Part shown: positions 26,101-32,414 of the stretch, one piece after another
Layout of the letters: every line of letters starts with the position of its first letter
Position numbering within the stretch: position 1 is the stretch's first letter
NCBI GenBank assembly: GCA_041601945.1
Contig: JBFIHG010000009.1
Coordinates: 9,918 to 73,917 of the forward strand
Source: JBFJKD01 sp041601945
Lineage (GTDB): Bacteria; Pseudomonadota; Gammaproteobacteria; Pseudomonadales; Porticoccaceae
DNA: 64,000 nt
Direction: 5' to 3'
Notes under the pieces: generated by a model
The model's input: the letters and a program-made list of their open reading frames with translations, nothing else
Database searches by the model: none
Told to the model about the DNA's origin: nothing
Position numbers and translations under genes: made by a program

Positions 26101-27634
26101 AATGCTGTGGTGCGCTCAACGCGGGATCTTGTTTTAGGGTCCCGCCCACGGGGATTGATATTACGAAGTTAGAGCCGCGCTCACTGTTACTGTCGACAGT
26201 TATATTGCCATCCATCAGTTCGATAATTTGCTTACAAATTGCTAGGCCAAGCCCAGTTCCACCATATCTCTTGGTCGTAGATGAATCGGCCTGCACAAAT
26301 GCTTCAAATATCTTGCTCTTTTGTTCTGTAGAAATACCAATACCGGTGTCTCGCACCTCGATATTGAGCCTCGGTTGTGTAGTAGCCTGCATCGACACAT
26401 AAATGCCAACCTCACCCGAATCGGTAAACTTAATGGCGTTCCCAACAACATTGATTAAGATTTGCCGTAGCTTCTGTGGGTCAAAGCTCATGTAATCGGG
26501 CACATTTGAAGAAAACGTATAACCCAAATCAATATTGCTTCGCAAAGCTTGAGTCGACAAAAGTTTAACAATATCGTCAAAAAATTCGGGCAAAAATACT
26601 TCGCTACTAGCAAGAACAAATTTTCCTGAAGATATCTTGGAAAAATCCAGAATGTCATCGACCAGGCGCAGCAACTCTTCGCTGGAATGTCTGGCTATGG
26701 AGACGTACTCTCGTTGTTTTTCAGACATTGACATGCCTTCCAGAATGTCAAGCATGCCAATAACCGCATTCATCGGTGTTCTGAGCTCGTGTGTAACGTT
26801 CGACGCGAATTCACTTTTTTCGCGAGCGACGGCAAGCGCCGCATCCCGAGCGGTGCTGAGTTCCAGTTGTCTTTTTTCCAGAACCTCCATCATGGTGTTG
26901 AACGTTTTTTGTATGGTTGTCAGTTCTTCGGGCCCCTCTATCTCGGCTCGAATTTCACGATCACCTAGCTGAGCACGTTGCATGATGCCAGCGAGTCGTT
27001 CCATGGGGTTGGTAATGCGCCTTGATACGCCGATAATGGCAAGTAAAATAAGTAGCGCTATGATCACAGTTGCTACCACGTAATCTCTGAGAATTTGACC
27101 GTGTATAAAGCGAAGGGTGTCCTTGGATAAACCGACAGTTACGTACCCAAGAAGAGTTGGTTCGACGGGCGGTTGACCGTAATTCCCGTCCCACTCTTCA
27201 TTAGGTTTAGATTCCGTGAATACTGGGGTAATAAACACCCATAAGCTTTCCTGTTCAAATGTTTTAAGTACATCGACAGTGCGTGGCAGGTCGGGGTAAG
27301 TTGCATCATTAAACGATGTGTCCCGATACAGAGTGGTGGTATCTGTCCCGGTTATTGCAAGCACAGAGGTGTCGGGAAATTCGGAAATGGACTGCGCGGC
27401 TTCCAGCGCCAATTCCTTGCTTTGGTAGAGTAGTGCAAGTTTGCTCTTGTTACTGACGATGTCAGTCAGTTGTAACCCTTGTTTAACGAGATGGGCCGAT
27501 ATAATGCGATTCGAAACATTGTTGACTGCAAAATACATCCCAGCAGCAAGCAGGACAAGGGCGAGCGCAAACAAAGCTATCAGGTGATGTCTAAATTTGA
27601 GTGCATGAATATTAAAAAAATGCTTGCGTTTCAT
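23138..27634 (-). CDS. Membrane hybrid histidine kinase with receivers, Hpt, GGDEF and EAL domains
   Basis: A 1498-residue inner-membrane signalling protein. Order by eye: TM1 (about 18-38), periplasmic sensor (40-183), TM2 (184-204), HAMP (205-256), HisKA with His282 in VTHELRTP, HATPase (N399, DTGIG 429-433, GGTGLGL 458-464), a receiver-like unit lacking the acceptor Asp (about 518-640), receiver 1 (Asp710), Hpt (His853), receiver 2 (Asp971), GGDEF 1130-1134 with an intact RxxD inhibitory site (1121-1124), and EAL 1257-1259 with DDFGSG (1378-1383). Both cyclic-di-GMP modules therefore look catalytically complete. It is the last gene of a six-gene operon, 23 bases after the binding protein, which is the likely ligand partner for its periplasmic domain (inference). 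Confidence 0.93.
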   Translation of the reverse strand: MKRKHFFNIHALKFRHHLIALFALALVLLAAGMYFAVNNVSNRIISAHLVKQGLQLTDIVSNKSKLALLYQSKELALEAAQSISEFPDTSVLAITGTDTTTLYRDTSFNDATYPDLPRTVDVLKTFEQESLWVFITPVFTESKPNEEWDGNYGQPPVEPTLLGYVTVGLSKDTLRFIHGQILRDYVVATVIIALLILLAIIGVSRRITNPMERLAGIMQRAQLGDREIRAEIEGPEELTTIQKTFNTMMEVLEKRQLELSTARDAALAVAREKSEFASNVTHELRTPMNAVIGMLDILEGMSMSEKQREYVSIARHSSEELLRLVDDILDFSKISSGKFVLASSEVFLPEFFDDIVKLLSTQALRSNIDLGYTFSSNVPDYMSFDPQKLRQILINVVGNAIKFTDSGEVGIYVSMQATTQPRLNIEVRDTGIGISTEQKSKIFEAFVQADSSTTKRYGGTGLGLAICKQIIELMDGNITVDSNSERGSNFVISIPVGGTLKQDPALSAPQHYAKRAEQICALIVSGSRIVGEALASQIIKHGGVAHVVDVSASEQGWPLRVTAVEKQYNYLLIEEHIYQSRPEIGQQFTSQCAHANADHLIQIVNPVNTASHHETSAVIYKPITSKTCATLFTNLTYLPAEIQHGNIRDVDGDTTKHNRPLILVVDDNRSNQQVMAAMLEATGHAFSVVSSGQGAINFVRENRVGLILMDCFMPGMDGYEATTTIRRLGYTDTNLPIVGMSANNDAQAEALESAGMNDFVAKPVTRDKLEGVLLKWLSRNTPSRDMQSDHILFTEPTDQKTYDPLFLKQLFVDVGEVLYQMIDAFVEDTPIYINSLKKAFGQKDAKLLREIAHTIAGSAAIFGAFRLVNVAKRLERAGTTGDILSARTLIDEIEKEYTLLKADIENGLLFETHDQLSKHPHRLLLIDDDRSMRLALKGVFSEEDIAIEEAADGSKAVAICRTLMPDAIIIDAMMPGLNGFEATRQIRSLENGSDVPILMVTALDDDEAISHAFSCGATDYITKPIHFSVLKQRVLRLIKASKAEQHVKQLAYHDTLTGLPNRAKLLQELRIILNRGELDENSIAILLLDLDNFKVINDSLGHNTGDLLLKEVALRLRTCVRDDDLIARLGGDEFTIILEGIDERSAISSIATKICSTLAKPFSFLQQHVYVTGSIGIAVFPDHGLDIDTLMKHADSAMFRAKESRNSYCFYTEGMEREVAARLELEHELRNAIDNDELVLYFQPQVSANDGRLISAEALLRWIHPKRGLVPPFEFIPLAEKIGLITLITDWVLDKALQHIHGWHEQGYHVRISVNLSGKDLQEYGKLTTTLSELIIKHQVPAAALELEITESVLMTEPQRARSELMRLKEMGFSLTIDDFGSGFSSLNYLKILPADTLKIDRSFVIDVEKHGSDRAIVGGIVALAKSLGLTTVAEGVENAEQFEVLKNIGCDVMQGYLISKPLPKDEFERLFLVNDYQFDSSKSKRAGVSNLVKLPKR

Positions 27635-27657
27635 GGCCTTCGTCGCTTAATCAATCG

Positions 27658-28638
27658 TCATAGTTCAAGGTGAATATCGCTTCTGATTCTACCTGACAAT
27701 GCCAGACCCAAATGTCGACTGGTTCTTACATTTACCGCTAGTAAGAGCCGTTTGACTGGCGAAAAATGTGGCTCAGAAATGTCGCCAGCTAGTTGTTTGT
27801 TGACCAGTACGCCCAAATCTTGCCCCATCTTTTCGTTGTCCGGGTAGACTGCGAACAGTGTACCTTTGCGCACGTCATTTGGATTGGATGAAAACAATAC
27901 AATATTCTTATCCCAGGCCGTTTGTAGAAGTTGTGTCATAAGAGCGTTATCGATAGCCGTTTCGCCGGGGAGTATCCAGATGCCATCGTACTCCTTTGCC
28001 GATTTTGATACTTGAAGGTACCGACTGGCCGCATCGTGTATGCCAGCGACCCTGTGGATCACCAGTTGTTTCCCCAGGTCGTCCATATAAATCTGCGCCT
28101 CTTCCAGATAACTGTTTTCGCTGGTTGACGCGGTCACGACAAACACGTTATTCGTGGTGGGGGACAGCAACAGTAACTTTTCCATTACCACCACCGGATC
28201 GGGGAATATACTGATCCCAGATGTATTGTTGGCAGGTTTGGCTCGCAAAGCACCAGCGACTATTGGTGTCGTTATGTTCATTGTAGCTAACATGCCGACG
28301 TTTTTTGAGCCAAGAGCTAGAATAATATCCGGTCGGGTGTGCTCCAAACGGTCGCGGATGCTGGGCGCGTCCGAAAAGGAGCTAGTCTGTAGGCGATGAA
28401 TCGTGCCTGTGTATTGGGAGGACACACCTTTGATCATATCCTCAAATACTTTAGAGTAAGGTGGCGGCGCTTCGGGGTAAATGATCAGTAGATCGCCGGC
28501 GAGCGCCGTACTGGCCAGTGAACTATTGACCAACAGTAAGAAAAACCCCCAGCTAATGAAGAGGCCCGCGCCACGCCGCAGGTGTAATACACGTTCCGCC
28601 TGTTTCAGAAGTATCATCCCTGTAATTTGGTTGTCCAT
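27658..28638 (-). CDS. Periplasmic substrate-binding protein (ABC_sub_bind/TrpX-like)
   Basis: A 326-residue exported protein of the ABC_sub_bind family. Signal peptide at about 24-47 (hydrophobic core LFISWGFFLLLVN, cleavage after STALA), then LLIIYPEAPPP, RPDIILALGSKNVGML, TPIVAGALRA and WILPGETAIDNALM, the recurrent family segments. The frame is open to 28794, but that part overlaps the receptor gene and would bury the signal peptide. ATG at 28638, 13 bases after the receptor stop, is preferred. No permease or ATPase gene is nearby, so a sensing role with the downstream kinase is more likely than transport. The ligand is unknown. Confidence 0.85.
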   Translation of the reverse strand: MDNQITGMILLKQAERVLHLRRGAGLFISWGFFLLLVNSSLASTALAGDLLIIYPEAPPPYSKVFEDMIKGVSSQYTGTIHRLQTSSFSDAPSIRDRLEHTRPDIILALGSKNVGMLATMNITTPIVAGALRAKPANNTSGISIFPDPVVVMEKLLLLSPTTNNVFVVTASTSENSYLEEAQIYMDDLGKQLVIHRVAGIHDAASRYLQVSKSAKEYDGIWILPGETAIDNALMTQLLQTAWDKNIVLFSSNPNDVRKGTLFAVYPDNEKMGQDLGVLVNKQLAGDISEPHFSPVKRLLLAVNVRTSRHLGLALSGRIRSDIHLEL

Positions 28639-28651
28639 AAGACGGTCAGCT

Positions 28652-30781
28652 TCAGAATTTGTACCTGATTTCACCCAGAACCGATCGTCCGGCCAGTGGC
28701 AAGTCGTCGGGAATGAAGGGCACGGGTTCACCATTGGGGGATGGTTCGCGGGCATCCTCGTCAAAAATATTTTTTGCCAGTAACGCCAGTTCAAAATTGC
28801 CGAACAGATTTGTGCGGCGCAGCGTCAAATCAACCAGTACATAATCGTCGATGGCCTTGCGTGGGTCCCGGTAATCCCGGTTTCGGTCCATGACCCAATT
28901 GGCTTGAAGGTTGGCAGAATAATTTGGCAAAAATTCCCAGTTTACCCGAGCGTATACCTGTTTCTCCGGAGAGTTCGCCGCATCCTTATCGGCGTCTTCA
29001 TCAGTAGATTTTTGCCAGGCCATATTGCCGATGACATCAATAGTGTCTGTCGCAGACCATTTCGCTTCAAACTCCAATCCGTTGCCCGTCTGCCGCCCCG
29101 TGTTTTGCGCTGTTCTCGTGGCACCACTATTATCTGGCACAAAATGGATGATGTTGTCCCATTCATAGTGAAACAGGTTAAGGTCGAACACCAAGTCAAA
29201 CGTTGGTCTGTAGTTGAACGCGATCTCGTAGCTTTTAAGCGTCTCGGGTTCCAGAGCGGAGCTCCCCAAAAATGATGGGTTAGACTGTACTCTGGTTTCT
29301 GCAAAGGAAGGCGCGCGAAATGCTTCTCCGTAAAGAAACTTTGTAGTGAGATTGTGTCTGGTGGACCAGACCAATGCCAATCTAGGGTTAAATGTATCGC
29401 CAAAATCAGAGTAATGATCAAAGCGTGCGCCGACCGTGAGTTCCCAGTCGTCTGCAAAATGCCACGCGTCCTGCAAAAAAAAGTAGCTATTCTCTCGATT
29501 ATCTTCCGGTAGAAAGACAGCATTGGTATCTGACACATCTACCAACGGTCCAGCAGGATCTATCGGCAAGCCTGTATATGGATTGAGGCCGAAATTCTTT
29601 TCCTCCTTTGTTTGATCTATCTCTCCATAATTATACCCAGCTCCTATTGTGACTTGGTGATTGCTAATACCATTGTATATGCCAGAGAATGCCGTCCTAT
29701 AATGACTTTCTGATAATTCAGGATTGCCAATAACTCCATTTGGAAATATTCCAAATAATGGTTGTCCAGATAGATTAAAAAAGGGTCCGGTTGACCCCGG
29801 AGGGAAAAGCACTAAATTCTTTGTAATTTCCTGAGTGCTATTCAATACACTAAATTGCAGTTCTCCCACAAAATAGTCTGATATTTTTATATTGCGAAAT
29901 GTCAGGTCGGCGGAAAGTCGATCACCAGAAAACTGATTGAATGGATCCAGTGCTTGGGCGATTCCAGCGCCATTGCCACCTTTTCTCCTCGTCTGTGCGC
30001 CTAGCCGTAATGATATATCATTTAATTCGATTACGGCGCGGGCGTCAATATTATCCCTTTCAAGATTAACCGAACCTGGCGCTAGTGATGCGTTGGTTGA
30101 CGATATCAAGTCGAGAAAAGTCTGCGAATCGGATATTACTGTCCTGTCCTGTCCGTCCGATGTGTGTGTTTCAATGGATGCGGAATAACTAAGATTGCCT
30201 GCACTACCTGCTCCCAGCACCCAATAATTATTTGTATTATTCGTGCCATATTTTGCGCCTGCCTCGATTCCTTCTAGTTCTTTAGGAGATATTGTTACGA
30301 TATTAATAACTCCTGCAAAAGCGTCGGCGCCGTATATTGCCGATCCAGGGCCTCGTATTATTTCGATCCTGGATATTCCTTCTATAGGCATGCCGCCCCA
30401 GACTTGCCCTCTGTCACCGTAAAATAAATTTGTTATCGAAATGCCATTTACTAATATTAAAACTTGAGGGTTAAATTCTGTATGAATCCCTCTAAATGTG
30501 TATATCGGATTGTATCCCGCGGGTGATACCGAGACATGTAGTCCTGGGACTGTCTCTAATATGTCATCCAGGTCAATAGCGCCCATGGATTTTATTTGTC
30601 GCGCTGTAATTACCGACGCTACGGCCGGCGCTTTAGAGACTGGTTGCGACATGCCTGTTGCGATGCTTACAAGCTCTTCATCGCCGTATGTAGACTTGAG
30701 GTCTTCTGTACCGTAACAACTAACAGTGAAGAGTGTTTGTACAAAGCAAAATATTATTGAGCCAGTCGCAATATTTTTCAT
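28652..30781 (-). CDS. TonB-dependent outer-membrane receptor
   Basis: A 709-residue receptor. Signal peptide at 1-24, a TonB-box-like EELVSIATG at 35-43, then the plug (VASVITARQIKSMGAIDLDD, VPGLHVSVSPAG, RIEIIRGPGSAIYGADAFAG, VINIVT) and a 22-strand-type barrel ending in the aromatic YKF signature (LGEIRYKF). The substrate cannot be told from the sequence. Its ATG overlaps the stop of the citrate-synthase-like gene (ATGA, 30778-30781), so the two are translationally coupled. The N-terminal two fifths of the gene are strikingly AT-rich compared with the rest. Energy would come from a TonB complex such as the one starting at 61.5 kb. Confidence 0.92.
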   Translation of the reverse strand: MKNIATGSIIFCFVQTLFTVSCYGTEDLKSTYGDEELVSIATGMSQPVSKAPAVASVITARQIKSMGAIDLDDILETVPGLHVSVSPAGYNPIYTFRGIHTEFNPQVLILVNGISITNLFYGDRGQVWGGMPIEGISRIEIIRGPGSAIYGADAFAGVINIVTISPKELEGIEAGAKYGTNNTNNYWVLGAGSAGNLSYSASIETHTSDGQDRTVISDSQTFLDLISSTNASLAPGSVNLERDNIDARAVIELNDISLRLGAQTRRKGGNGAGIAQALDPFNQFSGDRLSADLTFRNIKISDYFVGELQFSVLNSTQEITKNLVLFPPGSTGPFFNLSGQPLFGIFPNGVIGNPELSESHYRTAFSGIYNGISNHQVTIGAGYNYGEIDQTKEEKNFGLNPYTGLPIDPAGPLVDVSDTNAVFLPEDNRENSYFFLQDAWHFADDWELTVGARFDHYSDFGDTFNPRLALVWSTRHNLTTKFLYGEAFRAPSFAETRVQSNPSFLGSSALEPETLKSYEIAFNYRPTFDLVFDLNLFHYEWDNIIHFVPDNSGATRTAQNTGRQTGNGLEFEAKWSATDTIDVIGNMAWQKSTDEDADKDAANSPEKQVYARVNWEFLPNYSANLQANWVMDRNRDYRDPRKAIDDYVLVDLTLRRTNLFGNFELALLAKNIFDEDAREPSPNGEPVPFIPDDLPLAGRSVLGEIRYKF

Positions 30782-31250
30782 TGGGCGTTCTCCCAGGTGC
30801 GCGGTAAACTTGCCCCGGTGTAATTAATTTTAGTAGTGCTTAGCGGGAAAAAGGCCCCCGCGGGTTGCGATTTGGCATCTATATAGCAAGGCATCATTCC
30901 GGCACAAAATGCTAGTGTAGACATTTGTAAGTACTCGTCCGATGTTAGCCCATTGTCGCCCATCAGCGCGGCGTTGACCCCTCCAATATTTAAATTCAAT
31001 TTGTATTTGGAGTTCGTTAAATAAGTATTTATTTCTAACAGAATTTTATAAAATTGACCGTGGGTAATATTTTTTAGATCAAGATATTTTTGTACGGGGC
31101 TTAATCGTTCGTCTGTTTTGACTACTGGTCTTCCAAAACCAAAAATACTTCTGTGAGTTTTAAGTTCCGTCGTCACAATATTTTCGATAGATTGGCCTTG
31201 CTTGATTTTTTTAAAAGCGCGATGTAAAAAGTCTAATGCGCCTCTGTTTG
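29580..31250. other. AT-rich island across a gene junction
   Basis: Sixty-base rows counted here give about 22-45% GC (for example 30%, 23% and 22% at 29701, 30421 and 31021), while rows on the far side (31261, 31321) are 53-57%. The island covers the 3' two thirds of the second citrate-synthase-like gene and the 5' part of the receptor gene, so its edges lie inside two genes, not at their ends. Both frames are open throughout. It may reflect foreign or recombined DNA; that is inference. Confidence 0.6.
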
Positions 31251-31590
31251 CTCTCTGCCCATATGTTTTTGCTTCAGAAACGGCTGTTCCCGCCGCGACT
31301 GCTAACGCGCAAGTGGATCGAGTTGTACCAGCTAGAGCCGCCACGCGGTTATTCCACAGTCGAGGGTCAGGGTAGCTTGTCGTGAGTAACCAGAGTTGAT
31401 CAATCAGCATGGCTAACGATTTTGATTGCTTGCCCGTCACCGCGAAAAGGAGATATTCCATCCACGTATGGTTATTCAGCTCGGTAAACACGTCTTTGCC
31501 ACGCAGTACCACGCGCTCACCGGGAAACCAGGCGCCCATATCGGTTACCCAGTTATCTTCGTAGTGCTTTAACAACTCTGGGCCTTTCAT
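30778..31590 (-). CDS. Citrate-synthase-fold protein, divergent (second paralogue)
   Basis: A 270-residue protein recognisably related to the C-terminal part of citrate synthase. RVAALAGTTRSTCALAVAAG followed by KTYGQRANRGA lines up with the ..ARV..GPLHGGANEA region, and GFGRPVVKTDER (151-162) with GFGHRVYK.DPR. In that alignment the catalytic histidines are replaced (Gln112 or neighbour; Arg154) and the aspartate of NVDFYSG is replaced (Asn201). It may be a partner subunit of the preceding paralogue, or catalyse different chemistry. Its ATG overlaps the paralogue's stop at 31590, and its own stop overlaps the receptor start. Residue matches are by eye and need a structural alignment. Confidence 0.7.
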   Translation of the reverse strand: MKGPELLKHYEDNWVTDMGAWFPGERVVLRGKDVFTELNNHTWMEYLLFAVTGKQSKSLAMLIDQLWLLTTSYPDPRLWNNRVAALAGTTRSTCALAVAAGTAVSEAKTYGQRANRGALDFLHRAFKKIKQGQSIENIVTTELKTHRSIFGFGRPVVKTDERLSPVQKYLDLKNITHGQFYKILLEINTYLTNSKYKLNLNIGGVNAALMGDNGLTSDEYLQMSTLAFCAGMMPCYIDAKSQPAGAFFPLSTTKINYTGASLPRTWENAQ

Positions 31591-32414
31591 TAGTTGGACT
31601 CCTTGCGCTGTACGGGGCCGGGATCGTTAGTCAGCGTTAGCCCATCGGTAAAAAACGGAAAGCGGTTCCAGCCGATTTTCTCCTGCTCGAGCGCATGCAC
31701 CGCCGCTCCGGGCAAGCGCAGCATGATAAAGAGTATTTCGGCCTGTTCCGGTGAAAACTTTAGTTCGTGTAAGGTCGCAGCCGCGACCCCCGACATCGCA
31801 AGGGGCGAATCTGTTAGTGTTTCAAGGGCTTGGCGATTGTTCTTTAGCCAGGGCAGCACGTCGCCTGTGCTGGTGGCTGCCAGGTACTCCAGAACCTGCT
31901 TGACTGGGGTGGGGCAACTGGCGCCATTAGGGTCGAAACCGGGGCTGTGTTCCATGTCCGGCCACACATCGGCCCGTTCTTCCCGGGGCGGATTTTGCAA
32001 CATCGCGCGCCACGCATCGATGTCGGTGCCACACTGCTGCCAGTACTGGATTGTAGTATAGATTTCGCGTCCGCCGCCGAGGCTGCCCGCGCCGACAGCG
32101 ATGGCGGCCATTAATGCGGATGCCCGAGTTGACCCGCCGACGCCAGCACTCATGGCGGCGTGGACGCTGTGGTCGCGTGGACCGGGATTGGCCAGCGCTA
32201 CGGCCAGCCCCTCCAGTAGCAGCGTTTCAGTTTTGGTTGGGGGCTCGAGTTTGAATAACAGCCATAGATACTCCACCAGGCTGATTTTACCCAGCAGGTC
32301 CCCGTAGACATCGTAGCCAGCGCAATAACAGGCAGACGCTGCAAAAGGGTTATCGTCCTCGGGTGTTTCCCGCCAGATTTTGGTGGTTATCGTCTCGTTT
32401 TTTTTTTCGCTCAT
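31590..32414 (-). CDS. Citrate-synthase/citryl-CoA-lyase-like protein (first paralogue)
   Basis: A 274-residue protein of the citrate synthase superfamily. RDHSVHAAMSAGVGGSTRA (80-98) matches the substrate-binding DH..N.ST...R region, AGSLGGGREI (109-118) the GP.HGGANE loop, and LRLPGAAVHALEQ (232-244) the RT.GWIAHW.E segment. The usual catalytic residues appear absent: no His in SLGGG, none in SPGFDPNG, and Leu205 where NVDFYSG has Asp. It overlaps the upstream thiamine-diphosphate enzyme by 4 bases (ATGA) and abuts a second paralogue. The size is that of citryl-CoA lyase-type proteins. Function is unknown; a heteromer with the paralogue is plausible. Confidence 0.72.
   Translation of the reverse strand: MSEKKNETITTKIWRETPEDDNPFAASACYCAGYDVYGDLLGKISLVEYLWLLFKLEPPTKTETLLLEGLAVALANPGPRDHSVHAAMSAGVGGSTRASALMAAIAVGAGSLGGGREIYTTIQYWQQCGTDIDAWRAMLQNPPREERADVWPDMEHSPGFDPNGASCPTPVKQVLEYLAATSTGDVLPWLKNNRQALETLTDSPLAMSGVAAATLHELKFSPEQAEILFIMLRLPGAAVHALEQEKIGWNRFPFFTDGLTLTNDPGPVQRKESN

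Noticed and set aside
28639..28794. Upstream extension of the periplasmic binding protein frame
   Set aside because: The extra 52 codons overlap the receptor's C-terminal coding sequence and would place a signal peptide in mid-protein.
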